A stretch of 64,000 bases of DNA from a candidate division NC10 bacterium CSP1-5 (GCA_001443495.1 LDXR01000003.1:77781-141780), one strand, 5' to 3'; positions 44,501 to 53,341 are shown, counted from the stretch's first letter. Program-made: numbers and translations. The notes: a model not told the origin generated them from the letters alone.

Positions 44501-44844
44501 TTCTTGACATGGCACTTGCTGCAATTCGCCTGGTCTTTCACGGTGAAGGCCGTCTTGCCGTCATGACAGGCGCCGCACAACTTCCCCTCGCCCATGGCCG
44601 CCATGGTGAATGGTCCGGTCTTCCCTTTCTTCATCTGGAAGACCTTGGTGTGGCAGACGGTGCATTTCTCCGCCTTTTCCTTGTGCTTCTCGTGGCTGAA
44701 GGTGACCGGTCCAGGACTGTCCTTGCCCTGCTCAAAGGTGAAGTCCGCGGGAGGCTTGACCTGCGCAGCCGCAGGGACCATGACGGCCAGCGCGATCCCG
44801 AGCCCGATGGCCAACGCGACACTCCCAACGCCGGCGCTTCGCAT
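44497..44844 (-). CDS. Triheme cytochrome c7-like protein
   Basis: A 115-residue exported protein (MRSAGVGSVALAIGLGIALA signal) with three hemes CTVCH, CGACH and CSKCH and the class III start FSHEKHKEKAEKCTVCH. ATG 44844 has GGAGG upstream. Small c7-type cytochromes shuttle electrons in the periplasm of metal reducers; this one is between the bc-type genes and the 13-heme gene. Confidence 0.88.
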   Translation of the reverse strand: MRSAGVGSVALAIGLGIALAVMVPAAAQVKPPADFTFEQGKDSPGPVTFSHEKHKEKAEKCTVCHTKVFQMKKGKTGPFTMAAMGEGKLCGACHDGKTAFTVKDQANCSKCHVKK

Positions 44845-44868
44845 CGTTCCCTCCTCCAACGTCCGTGG

Positions 44869-45492
44869 TTACGGGGATGGTGCAGCAACGCTCTTCAGAA
44901 AACCGAACAGGTTCGCCATCTCCTCGCCCGTGAAGCGAGGGTAGAGTACACCGATCTGGGCCGCCTGTCTAGCCATCCGCGGGGAATGATTCCAGATGCC
45001 GGTCGCCCAAACCACAGGAGAATCGTAGCCGCCGGTGTACGTCGTCAGCTCGATTCCATGCGTCCCCCCTTCCCCCCGAAGCCGGTGGCACTTGAGACAC
45101 CCTTTCCGGACCAGGGTCGCCTGCCCCGCAGAGAGATTTGGGGCAGGATCTCTGGTCGGATCGGCCTGAAGATACACCATCAGATCGTCCATCTCGGGTG
45201 CGCTGATCGCCGGCCACTCAAGCTTCTGCCATTCGAGGACCCCGAGCATCGCCGGGGCGTGGTTCCACAGGCGGCCGGCCAGCTCGAGCATCCCCTGGCG
45301 ACGACGCAGCTCCTCCAGCGGCGGCCCAAGAGCACGCTCTCCCCGGGGCTTGTGGCAGCGCGCGCACTCCTTGCTCGTAAACAGCACCCGTCCCCGCTCG
45401 TCATCGCCCCGGCGTTCGGCAGCCGTCGGTCCCGCAACGGCCAGGGCACCACCCACGAGGAGAATCGCGGCGAGAAGCTGCCTCGCGCTCAT
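44869..45492 (-). CDS. Diheme c-type cytochrome (two WNHxPxM-type repeats)
   Basis: 207 residues, signal peptide, two heme units CARCH and CLKCH, each with a WNHxPxM helix (LWNHAPAML and IWNHSPRMA). It is the two-unit relative of the tetraheme proteins at 21661, 28242 and 48418. It overlaps the cytochrome b gene, where cytochrome c1 or cytochrome f would normally be encoded, so it is the likely c-type subunit of this bc-like complex. Confidence 0.87.
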   Translation of the reverse strand: MSARQLLAAILLVGGALAVAGPTAAERRGDDERGRVLFTSKECARCHKPRGERALGPPLEELRRRQGMLELAGRLWNHAPAMLGVLEWQKLEWPAISAPEMDDLMVYLQADPTRDPAPNLSAGQATLVRKGCLKCHRLRGEGGTHGIELTTYTGGYDSPVVWATGIWNHSPRMARQAAQIGVLYPRFTGEEMANLFGFLKSVAAPSP

Positions 45493-46586
45493 TGCGTCGC
45501 CACCTCGGTGTAGCCAAGGTAGGTTAGCACGATCATGTAGACAATGACCATGATCCCGATCATGGTGAAGAGGTGGCTCGGCTCACCCCGGGCCGTCCGC
45601 CGATCGAGGAACGGGACGAGGAGCAGGAAGAGGCCACCGAGGCCGAAGCCGATGACGCCGACGATCTCACCCTCGATGCCAAGGATCGAGGCCGGGAGGT
45701 ATTTGAGCGTCTTGAACATGAACATGAAGTACCACTCTGGCTTGATGCCGACCGGCGCCGACGCGAACGGATCGGCTTTCTGGCCGAGCTCCGCCGGGTA
45801 GTAGGCGGCCAGGGCGGCCAGGATCGCCAACGCGGAGAGCCACCCCACCAGATCGCGCAGCAGGAAATTCGGCACGAACGGCATGACGCGCCTCGCGGCC
45901 TGGTGCCCCTCGACATTCGGGGGGACGCTCATGCCGTGCCGCTGCACCAGAAAGAGGTGCAGACCCAGGAGGAAGACGGTCAGGGCCGGCAGGATGGCGA
46001 CGTGAATCCCGTAGAATCGCGTGAGAGTCGCCCCCGTCACCTCGTCGCCACCCCGGAGGAGGCGGCCAAGAAACGAGCCGACCACGGGAACGGCCCCCGT
46101 AATTTCGGTCCCGACTTTCGTGGCGAAGTATGCCAGCTCATTCCACGGCAAGAGATACCCGGTAAAGCCGAAGCCCAGGGCTAGCCCCAGCAGCCCCATG
46201 CCAGACAGCCAGGTGAGTTCTCGCGGCGGGCGGTACGCCTTGAGGAGCCACACGCTGAAGAGGTGGACGAAGAGGGTGAAGATCATCAGGTTCGCCGCCC
46301 AGGAGTGGATCGAGCGGATGAGCCAGCCGAACTGGACCTCGGCCATCAGGAACTGGACCGATTCGTAGGCCTCCTCGGCGCTGGGGCGGTAGTAGAGGAG
46401 CAGGAGAATGCCCGTGGTCACCTGGACCATCAAGAGGAAAAGGGTCATCCCGCCCAGGTAGTACCAGATCGAATGCCGGTGGACCGGGACCTCCTTCTTC
46501 CGGGCGAGCTTCGCCAGGTCGGCGAGGCCAATCCGCTCATCGAGCCACTGCCACACTCCCCACTGTCGTCGGTCAGGCGTTGCCAT
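45489..46586 (-). CDS. Cytochrome b of a Rieske/cytochrome b complex
   Basis: 365 residues. The N-terminal b6-like half has paired heme-ligand histidines ([19 protein letters not shown], and [22 protein letters not shown]), followed by a subunit-IV-like half with the quinol-site PEWY motif ([18 protein letters not shown]). The length fits a b6-subunit IV fusion. It follows the Rieske gene by two bases. Oxidises quinol and feeds the diheme cytochrome. Confidence 0.93.
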   Translation of the reverse strand: MATPDRRQWGVWQWLDERIGLADLAKLARKKEVPVHRHSIWYYLGGMTLFLLMVQVTTGILLLLYYRPSAEEAYESVQFLMAEVQFGWLIRSIHSWAANLMIFTLFVHLFSVWLLKAYRPPRELTWLSGMGLLGLALGFGFTGYLLPWNELAYFATKVGTEITGAVPVVGSFLGRLLRGGDEVTGATLTRFYGIHVAILPALTVFLLGLHLFLVQRHGMSVPPNVEGHQAARRVMPFVPNFLLRDLVGWLSALAILAALAAYYPAELGQKADPFASAPVGIKPEWYFMFMFKTLKYLPASILGIEGEIVGVIGFGLGGLFLLLVPFLDRRTARGEPSHLFTMIGIMVIVYMIVLTYLGYTEVATQ

Positions 46587-46588
46587 GT

Positions 46589-47047
46589 TCAGGCACCTTT
46601 GCTAATCACAATCTGCTCCCCCCGCACGTTAACGACGTACTGGTCCAGCGGCCTCGGGGGCGGGCCGGCGATGTTCTGGCCATTGAGGTCGAAGTGCCCG
46701 TTATGGCAGGCGCACCAGATATGGGTCAGGTCGGAGCGGTACTGCACCGTGCAATTGAGGTGGGTGCAGACCGCCGAGAAAGCCCGCAGTTCCCCCGCCG
46801 GCGTCCGAATCAGGATGGCCGGACGATTGCCAAACTTGAAGATCTGCCCCGAGTTCGGTTTCACGTCGGCCAACTTGATCGGGAGTGTGACCGATGCCGC
46901 CGTGGACTCTCCGGCCTGCGGGGGGATCAGGTACCGCGCGATCGGGTACAGGACCGAGAGGAAAAAGGCGCCTGCACTCGTTGCGAGGAACCAGTTGATG
47001 AACTTCCGGCGGCTCGCGTCTCGGGCCAACACCTGTTCAGTCATCAT
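46589..47047 (-). CDS. Rieske iron-sulfur protein
   Basis: 152 residues with an N-terminal membrane/Tat-type anchor ([20 protein letters not shown]) and the [2Fe-2S] ligands in CTHLNC and [12 protein letters not shown]. Partner of the cytochrome b encoded next. The N-terminal RRKF with following hydrophobic segment fits Tat insertion, usual for Rieske proteins. Confidence 0.93.
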   Translation of the reverse strand: MMTEQVLARDASRRKFINWFLATSAGAFFLSVLYPIARYLIPPQAGESTAASVTLPIKLADVKPNSGQIFKFGNRPAILIRTPAGELRAFSAVCTHLNCTVQYRSDLTHIWCACHNGHFDLNGQNIAGPPPRPLDQYVVNVRGEQIVISKGA

Positions 47048-47158
47048 TCCCTCCGGTTCAGGGTTCAGAGTTCGTAGTTCACAGTTCGTAGATGTCCGAA
47101 GTCCAGCTTATGGGTATTGGGTGACACCCAAGACCTAATACGCGACAGCGGTCGTCGG
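47048..47158. repeat. Degenerate repeat spacer
   Basis: Contains GGTTCAGGGTTCAGAGTTCG and GTAGTTCACAGTTCGTAG-like units, similar in style to the icd-gltA spacer. No promoter can be named. Confidence 0.6.
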
Positions 47159-48418
47159 TCATCGGCGCTCGAGCTGGCGGATCTTGAATACGAGGCCGCC
47201 GATCAAGGCCAGGATAATCACCACCGAGACCGCCAGACCCTTTCGACGGAACTGCAGTTCCTCCAAGGCCCGCACCCCGCGCTCGTACGCCTTGGCGCTG
47301 ATCTGGAGCCCCGGCTCGATCTCCCGCTTGACCGCCTCGATGGTGAAGGCGTGCATCGTCGCCCGGGCCTTCACCAGCGCGTTCTTGGCCTCGTTCAGCT
47401 CGAACTGCGCCTGGCTCACCTCCATCCCGGCGTGCTCCGCCTTCTGGAGGATCGTGTGCGCCTTGTCGTATTCGGCTCGAAGGGTGTCGATCTGCTCACG
47501 CATCGCCGCGGCCGTCTTCCCCCCTCGGTCCTCCGAAGAGTGACAACGGGTGCAGACCGCCGCCGCCCCAAGCCCCAGCATCTCGTCGCCCGCCTCGGTG
47601 ACCTCGTGGTTCTCGTGGCATGTCGCGCACCCGGGGCTGCCCATCTGGGCAAAGACCTTGGCATGCCTACTCTTGGCAAAGGACTCGGCCATCACAGTGT
47701 GACACTGGCCACAGACGTTCCCCACCCAGGAGACGCCGGGCGGCGCCGCCCCGTGATTGCCGTGACAGTCGTTACACGTGGGGGCCGAGAGGTCACCCTT
47801 CACCGACATCATCTTCCAGTGGACGCTCCGCCGGTACTTCTCGAGCTGGTCGGTCGGGACGGGATATCCCTTCATATACTTCGCGTCGCCGTGACAGGCA
47901 CCACACGTCTCCGCCACCTTGAGAGGGTGGACGCTCGATCGGGGATCCGACGGCGGCCTGATCGTGTGGGCCCGATGGCAACTGGTGCAGGTCGCCACCT
48001 TGGTGTCCCCCGCCTCCAGGAGGCGCCGCCCGTGCCCCGACGTGCGATACTCGACCACCTGGTCGACCCGCAACGCCGGATTGTACTGTCTCATGAAGCG
48101 CGCGTCGGAGTGACAGCGGCCGCAGACCTGCACTACCTGCTGGCGGCCCGGCTTGCCGATGTATCCCTTGGCAGGATCCATCGCCTCCATCCCGGCTGCC
48201 TTCGGGTCTCCTCCGTGGCACGCCGTGCAGCCGAATCCCTTGGCGGCGTGTATGTCCTCCTGGAACTCCTTGGCCGGCGTCACCAGTCGATCGTCGCCGA
48301 TTTCCAGGTGACAGGCAACGCAGCCCTCGGGCGGCGCCTGAGCCTCGGCAGGCATCGGCCAGGCCACCACCGCCAGGAAGCCGAGCGTGAGCAGCGAGCC
48401 CGTACCCCCCACCCCCAT
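47159..48418 (-). CDS. Nine-heme cytochrome with coiled coil and C-terminal membrane anchor
   Basis: 419 residues. Signal peptide, then nine CXXCH sites (CVACH, CTACH, CGRCH, CTSCH, CGACH, CNDCH, CGQCH, CATCH, CTRCH), a long helical segment after the last heme (residues 290-390) and a final transmembrane helix (LAVSVVIILALIGGLVF). Start ATG overlaps the upstream stop (TGATG). The arrangement resembles membrane-tethered octaheme-type cytochromes; the enzymatic role is unknown. It sits directly before the Rieske-cytochrome b pair. Confidence 0.86.
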   Translation of the reverse strand: MGVGGTGSLLTLGFLAVVAWPMPAEAQAPPEGCVACHLEIGDDRLVTPAKEFQEDIHAAKGFGCTACHGGDPKAAGMEAMDPAKGYIGKPGRQQVVQVCGRCHSDARFMRQYNPALRVDQVVEYRTSGHGRRLLEAGDTKVATCTSCHRAHTIRPPSDPRSSVHPLKVAETCGACHGDAKYMKGYPVPTDQLEKYRRSVHWKMMSVKGDLSAPTCNDCHGNHGAAPPGVSWVGNVCGQCHTVMAESFAKSRHAKVFAQMGSPGCATCHENHEVTEAGDEMLGLGAAAVCTRCHSSEDRGGKTAAAMREQIDTLRAEYDKAHTILQKAEHAGMEVSQAQFELNEAKNALVKARATMHAFTIEAVKREIEPGLQISAKAYERGVRALEELQFRRKGLAVSVVIILALIGGLVFKIRQLERR

Positions 48419-49608
48419 CAGCGGCTCCTTCTCAGCTCTTGCAGATAGGCGACCAGGTCGGCCATCTCGTCAGGGCGGAACTGGGGCCAGGCCATCTTCT
48501 GGGGCTGGGCCACCTCTTCCATGATCAAGGCGTGGTTCCACATCGCCGCGATGGCGGCAGCCGGCGACGGAAAACGCGCGGCTCGGGCCAGGTCCCCCGC
48601 CCCTTTTCCCCCCTTCCCACGGACCGGATGACAACCGAGACATCCCTTGGCGGTTACCAACTGCTCTCCCCGTCGGGCATCACCCGGTTCCGCGAAATAC
48701 TGGACGGAGTAGAGATACGCCACAATGTCCGCCATCTCCTGGGGCTGAAGCTGCGGCACCGCGATCCCCTTGGCCTTCATCGTCGCAATCATCGCCGGGA
48801 TCTTGTTCCACATCGCCGCGGCAAACTCGGTCAAGCTCTTGTGCAAACCCCGCTCGGCCAGGTCCGGTCCTACCGTACCGCCCTCCGCACGGACGGTGTG
48901 GCATCCCTGACACCCCCTCTCCACGAAAAGCCTGTGCCCCTCACTCGCGCGGCCCGGCAGGACGTAGAGCGGCTCCTCGACGGGTGCCGGTGAGGCCGCC
49001 TTAAGATAGGCGATGAGGTCGATCAGCTCCGTCGCGGTGAAGGTGGGGCGGGTGATCCCCCGGGCGCGCATCGCCTCGGCCATGGCCGGCCCGTGGTTCC
49101 ACATCGCCGCCGCGACGAAGATCGGCGAGCCGTACTGTTTGAGGAAATCGAGGTTCGGGCCGACGACGCCCCCGGCCCCACCCACCTGGTGGCAGACGAC
49201 GCACCGCTTTTCAGTGAAGAGCTTCTCACCGGCCTGAGGATTGCCCGGCGGATCGAAGTAGTTGAGGGTATACAGGAATGCGATGAGGTGGCCGGTGTCG
49301 CGCGTATCGAGGTGCGGGCGGGTGACCCCGAGTTTCTTCATCCGCGCCGCCATGCGGGGAAAGTGATTCCACATGGCCGCAGCCAGATCGTAGAACGACC
49401 GGGGGCGCGGGATGCGGCCGAGGTCCGGCCCGATCTTGCCCCCCACCCCGTTGATCGCGTGACACCTTACGCAACCCTTCGCGCCGAAAATTTGCGAGCC
49501 GGCGACGGGGTCCTGCGTCGGGCTAAAGAGCGCGTCGTTTGCGGCGAGCACAGGAGAGGAAAAGAGCAAGAACAAAGCGGCGACAACCCAGTGCACGGGC
49601 CGGGACAT
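48418..49608 (-). CDS. Periplasmic tetraheme c-type cytochrome (WNHxPxM repeats), paralogue C
   Basis: 396 residues, signal peptide, four heme units (CVRCH, CVVCH, CQGCH, CLGCH), each with AAAMWNHxPxM or a variant. Full-length collinear with paralogue B (28242-29477), including identical stretches such as VGPNLDFLKQYGSPIFVAAA split by few changes. ATG 49608 has GGAGGAG upstream. First gene of the bc/multiheme operon, in the same leading position that paralogue B has in the ACIII-like operon. Confidence 0.88.
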   Translation of the reverse strand: MSRPVHWVVAALFLLFSSPVLAANDALFSPTQDPVAGSQIFGAKGCVRCHAINGVGGKIGPDLGRIPRPRSFYDLAAAMWNHFPRMAARMKKLGVTRPHLDTRDTGHLIAFLYTLNYFDPPGNPQAGEKLFTEKRCVVCHQVGGAGGVVGPNLDFLKQYGSPIFVAAAMWNHGPAMAEAMRARGITRPTFTATELIDLIAYLKAASPAPVEEPLYVLPGRASEGHRLFVERGCQGCHTVRAEGGTVGPDLAERGLHKSLTEFAAAMWNKIPAMIATMKAKGIAVPQLQPQEMADIVAYLYSVQYFAEPGDARRGEQLVTAKGCLGCHPVRGKGGKGAGDLARAARFPSPAAAIAAMWNHALIMEEVAQPQKMAWPQFRPDEMADLVAYLQELRRSR

Positions 49609-49675
49609 CAACTCCTCCCACAGAAAGTGGAGGACCGCCGGTATCTGAGCGGCGCGCCTGATCCGACAGGGACGT

Positions 49676-49704
49676 ATCGTAGCGCGATAGAATTGATTTC
49701 GCAA
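49676..49704 (-). promoter_or_regulatory. Possible sigma-70 promoter of the bc/multiheme operon
   Basis: Minus strand TTGCGA, 17-base spacer, TACGAT, about 70 bases before the tetraheme start. Four of six matches in each box. Confidence 0.4.
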
Positions 49705-49755
49705 CCGCCGAGAGGGGGCATCCGCCTCCCAGCGGTCGCCGCTGCGAACCGAGGA

Positions 49756-50787
49756 CTATTCGAACTTCAGCTTGTACACGCCGGGGCTGTAGGCGTGGCG
49801 CACCTGGGCGTTGTCGAAGACCGCCACACCAAAGGCGTACTCCTTCTTCAGATCGCCGAACTGCACGTCGAACTCGCTCCCCGTCTGCAGCTTCCGCGCG
49901 ATCTCGAGGGTCCAGATGCCGTCCTTCCAGACCGCTTGTGTCGGTACCTCGCCGCGATCTCCCGTGAACGGGGCCACGATGATCCCGGGCACCTCGTCAC
50001 CGGCCTTATACTTGGCGCTGTCAAATGGCTCCTTTTCGCCCTCCAGGAGCCAGTACGGCGGAGCTGGCTTGTTCCCTTTCAGCGCAAACTGGGGTCCTTT
50101 CTTGTCTACCGCCACGTTGTCCGCGTACCCGCCGCCGGTCTTCGGATCGCTCTTGCGGCCGGCTTCCTTGGCCTTCTCGGCATCGTACCGCGTGTTGTCC
50201 ACGTACTGGTCATCAGTCTGGCCGACGGAGCCGGTGCGCACGCCCTTCCAGTGCCACATGTCGAGCCGCTCTCCGGCCTTGGCCGTGTACTTGTTCCCGT
50301 ACGGTTTCCCCTCGCCGGTGTGGCATGCGGCGAGGCATCCCTTCTTCTCGAAATCTGGGAAACTGATGTTCCAGATCCAACCGAACTTGTCCTCGTAGTA
50401 GAGATTATTGTCGCCTCCCTTGTCGTCCGGATCCTTCAGCTTCGTCCAAGACCCATCGGCCTGTTTCTGCCACGGTGAGCGCCGAAAGCTCTGCGTCGGG
50501 TCGGCATACTGGACGAGGAAGTACGCCGTGTCGGCGGTGTAGAGCGCCCGAAGGGTGACCTCGGTAGTTCCCTTCGGCAGGTTCCGACCGCCGACCACCT
50601 TGACCGCGAGCGGCGCCGCCTGCTTCCAGAAATCCTCCATCACGCCGTCGAGGGTCGGCGCCGTGGTAACCTTCTTGGCGATGAGGACGTTCTTCTCCTG
50701 GGCCTGTGGCCGGCTGATGAACTGCCCAACACCCACACCGAGGGCCAGCAGGAGCACCGGAAGGGTCCGCTTCCGCCAACGTTTCAT
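49756..50787 (-). CDS. Ethylbenzene-dehydrogenase-related heme-binding protein with CX3CH motif
   Basis: 343 residues with signal peptide (MKRWRKRTLPVLLLALGVGVGQ). The body matches the EB_dh/DMSO-reductase gamma heme-binding fold (PTLDGVMEDFWKQAAPLAVKV, VTLRALYTADTAYFLVQYAD, DGIWTLEIARKLQTG). It carries CLAACHTGEG, a CX3CH motif that could attach heme c. Related proteins bind heme b through Met/Lys. Last gene of the operon that begins with the PCYCGC selenoprotein, 51 bases after the NosR/NapH-like gene. Confidence 0.83.
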   Translation of the reverse strand: MKRWRKRTLPVLLLALGVGVGQFISRPQAQEKNVLIAKKVTTAPTLDGVMEDFWKQAAPLAVKVVGGRNLPKGTTEVTLRALYTADTAYFLVQYADPTQSFRRSPWQKQADGSWTKLKDPDDKGGDNNLYYEDKFGWIWNISFPDFEKKGCLAACHTGEGKPYGNKYTAKAGERLDMWHWKGVRTGSVGQTDDQYVDNTRYDAEKAKEAGRKSDPKTGGGYADNVAVDKKGPQFALKGNKPAPPYWLLEGEKEPFDSAKYKAGDEVPGIIVAPFTGDRGEVPTQAVWKDGIWTLEIARKLQTGSEFDVQFGDLKKEYAFGVAVFDNAQVRHAYSPGVYKLKFE

Positions 50788-50838
50788 GGGTGCCTCCTTT
50801 CCCCGCTCCCCTGTCCAGGGGAAGGCCTTTGTGAAGCC

Positions 50839-52779
50839 CTACATGCCGTGACGCATTCCCATCGGCTGGTTCAAGAGGACGATGCCGACCACGGTGAAGA
50901 GCAGGGCGAGCGCCGCCAGCGGCAACAGCGCGCGGCTGGCCGTTCGCGGGTCCGGGTACACGCGGAGCGCTAGCAGGTGCCCGGCGACCAGAGACACGAC
51001 GAAAAACCCGACGAGCAAGCCCATCTGAAGTACCCCAACGACTGCCTCCGAGGCCAAGGGAAGGATTTGCCAGTCGGGCGTGCCGAGCGAGAAGGGCGTA
51101 TAGATCGCCACCGCCCGCTGCACGACGGGGACAATTCCGCCTCCCTCGATGAGCAGATGGCCCACGTTGTGGGCGAGATGCATAGCGAGCCCGATCGGCA
51201 CGAACATGTAGCCGAAGACGACGAAGGTTCGCCGTGTGCCCAGCCCCTTGTCTCCCGCCATCCGGTCCGACAGGGCGGCCCCGCCGAGGACCATGAGAGG
51301 CACCGCCGCGAGGGCGCCGCCGAGGAGGATCACCGACTCGACGATACTCAGGTAGGTGACCGGCTTAACGGTGCTGCGGACGAAGGACGGGAGCAACCGG
51401 GACAGCGCCTCGATCCAGCCTGGCCAGGTGCTGAGCATACCGGCGGTCACCAGGAGCGTGAGCCCTACCAGCATCACCGCCAGATATGACTCGTCCAGCG
51501 CCCGGCGCCCCGACGCCCAGAGGTCCTTGCCGAAGGCGCGGAGCCGAAGTAACAGATTATCATGCCCGCAGCCCTTGACGCACTCCACACAGAAGGTACA
51601 GTACGTGTTCCGGTCCATGGTGGCGGGAAACTCGAACATCGGGCAGCCGCGGGCCTGGGCGCTCCCCCGGTAACAGCTCTTTTCCCGGTCCGCGGCGCAA
51701 ACCGACCGGTCCCTGGTGCGAAGCTCGACGGGCGCCGTCATGGAGTAAATCCCGATGAGTCCGCCGATGGGACAGAGATAACGGCAGAAGCTCCGCCGCT
51801 CGTAAAAGATCCCGATGGCGACCGCCAGGCCCGCGAAGAAGATGACGATCCAGGCCGTCACCGACGGCGACCGGACCACTCCGAGCTGCTCGTCCGCCCA
51901 CGTCAGGAGGACGAACATCCCCGTCGCCCACCAGATGTTCCGGAACGGCTTGGGGAGGCGGCGGACCGGCGCCGCGATCCGCGACGCCCACTCGTTGAGC
52001 GCGCCAAATGGACAAGCGAGACACCACGCACGCCCCACCAGGAAGAAGGTGAAGATGATCCCCGCCCACCAGATGGTCCACGTGAGCTTGGTCGCGACGT
52101 TCACGCCGCCCTCCTGGACGTCGGAGAGCCCGAGGAAGATCACGATCACCATCAAGAGGAGGAGCGGAATCTGCATCGACGGCTGAAGGGCGGGCGCGGT
52201 GAGCAGGCGTCGAAGCCACGGAATCGCCAGGAGGTTCAGGGGCTCCGCCACCCGTCCGACCCTGGCCTTCAGGATGACGAGGTACAGTCCGAGAACGGTC
52301 ATACCCGCCAGGACCGCCACGAACGCCCAGCCGACCCCGCCCATGCCCGGCGCCCGCCCCACGGCCACCTGGAAGTCGACGAGGAGGGGTGGATCGAATT
52401 GTTCGCCGTCAAGCTCGGCGATCGCCACGCGAACCTGGTGCACGCCCCTCTTCGAGGGCGTGAACGGCACGGCATAGCTGCCGGCCCAGGTCACCTCAGG
52501 CGCCAACCGGAAATCGTCATGATTCCCTGACGGAGCCACACTGATCAGGACCCGCCCACCCGAAACCGGCTTGAGCGGAGAATTCTGAATGATCTTGGCC
52601 ACGACCTGGCTCTCTTGACCGGGGGCGAGGGGGCTCGGCTGACTCAAGAGCTCGACCTGGTAACCCTGGATCGAGACCAGGCGTACCGCTCCGATCGGCT
52701 GGGCCCCCCCATGCTCGCCATGGGCGAAGACCGTGGTGGGGAGCAAGAGAAAGAATGCCGCCGCGAGGCGAGTGATCAC
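50839..52779 (-). CDS. NosR/NapH-like polyferredoxin membrane protein with N-terminal periplasmic domain
   Basis: 646 residues from GTG 52779. Signal and an Ig-like periplasmic domain (residues 25-140), then transmembrane helices with paired cytoplasmic cysteine motifs CLACPFGALNEW and CRYLCPIGGLIG characteristic of NapH/NosR/CcoG-type proteins, a ferredoxin motif CTFCVECVKGCGHDN, and six further helices with histidines (LAMHLAHNVGHLL). It probably moves electrons from quinol or cytoplasmic donors to the periplasm. Its start overlaps the stop of the PCYCGC gene by four bases (GTGA) only if the UGA at 52880 is read through. Confidence 0.85.
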   Translation of the reverse strand: MITRLAAAFFLLLPTTVFAHGEHGGAQPIGAVRLVSIQGYQVELLSQPSPLAPGQESQVVAKIIQNSPLKPVSGGRVLISVAPSGNHDDFRLAPEVTWAGSYAVPFTPSKRGVHQVRVAIAELDGEQFDPPLLVDFQVAVGRAPGMGGVGWAFVAVLAGMTVLGLYLVILKARVGRVAEPLNLLAIPWLRRLLTAPALQPSMQIPLLLLMVIVIFLGLSDVQEGGVNVATKLTWTIWWAGIIFTFFLVGRAWCLACPFGALNEWASRIAAPVRRLPKPFRNIWWATGMFVLLTWADEQLGVVRSPSVTAWIVIFFAGLAVAIGIFYERRSFCRYLCPIGGLIGIYSMTAPVELRTRDRSVCAADREKSCYRGSAQARGCPMFEFPATMDRNTYCTFCVECVKGCGHDNLLLRLRAFGKDLWASGRRALDESYLAVMLVGLTLLVTAGMLSTWPGWIEALSRLLPSFVRSTVKPVTYLSIVESVILLGGALAAVPLMVLGGAALSDRMAGDKGLGTRRTFVVFGYMFVPIGLAMHLAHNVGHLLIEGGGIVPVVQRAVAIYTPFSLGTPDWQILPLASEAVVGVLQMGLLVGFFVVSLVAGHLLALRVYPDPRTASRALLPLAALALLFTVVGIVLLNQPMGMRHGM

Positions 52780-53258
52780 CGGCCGAACCTCCGGTCGATC
52801 GCGCGGCGGATTTCAGAAACCTCGTATCCCGCCTTTACCATCCGAGACGCATCCAGCGCCTCATCTAAACAGATGTCTCACGTCGCCGCGTGGCCGTCCG
52901 TGTAGCAGGAGAGGAGACTCTTGTGCCCCAGGTGCTTGTCGCAGTAGCAGTAACAGTACAGCTGATCCAAGACATCGGGGATTTCCCGGGCCACCTGGTG
53001 GGCCAGGGTGGCCTTGCCGACGAACCGCGCCGGATCGAGGGTCGGCCGCGTCTCTCGCCTCGCGACCGCCGGAACTGCCGGGGCCGAGGACAGCCCCGAC
53101 GATACCGCGGGAGGGTCGGGTGTGCCCACCGGTGCCGGGCTTTGCCCGAGCCAGGCCACCACAAAGACTGTCCCCACAATCCCGATGAGAGCACCGATCA
53201 GCCATGTCCCGTATCCTTTGTGCTTCGATGGCGCGACCCGATTTCGATGCTTCCCCAT
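52776..53258 (-). CDS. PCYCGC-motif protein with in-frame UGA at conserved cysteine (predicted selenoprotein)
   Basis: 160 residues including the UGA codon at 52880-52878 (position 127). N-terminal membrane anchor (residues 17-38), linker, then the family core LYCYCYCDKHLGHKSLLSCY (the PCYCGC region) and DGHAAT-U-DICLDEALDASR, ending EIRRAIDRRFGR. In PCYCGC proteins this position is the first Cys of a conserved CxxC (HGTKCGVC in Firmicutes members). Reading through restores the usual C-terminus and brings the stop into a GTGA overlap with the next gene. A 7-bp hairpin with loop UGGAU follows at SECIS spacing. AAGGAGG precedes ATG 53258. Likely a periplasmic metal-binding or thiol-redox protein; function of the family is poorly known. 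Confidence 0.87.
52844..52862 (-). promoter_or_regulatory. Candidate bacterial SECIS element (PCYCGC protein)
   Basis: mRNA GAGGCGC-UGGAU-GCGUCUC: seven pairs (one G-U) and a 5-base loop with G at its second position, apical loop 22 bases after the UGA. Meets the bacterial SECIS rules for stem, loop and distance. Confidence 0.65.
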
Positions 53259-53324
53259 ACCCTTTCCTCCTTCCTTTATCGAATTCCAGGAGACGCTTCG
53301 AGGCTTCCTCGGTCCCGGTGAAAG

Positions 53325-53341
53325 TGCAACGGGGGTGCCAC
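53325..53341 (-). promoter_or_regulatory. Sigma-54 (-24/-12) promoter of the PCYCGC operon
   Basis: Minus strand TGTGGCAC-CCCCG-TTGCA, a perfect match to TGGCAC-N5-TTGCA. About 70 bases before the ATG. Confidence 0.75.

Noticed and set aside
52862-52876. Hairpin CAUCU-GUUU-AGAUG immediately after the PCYCGC UGA as the SECIS
   Set aside because: Its loop begins only 7 bases after the UGA, too close for a bacterial SECIS. The hairpin at 52844-52862 fits better.
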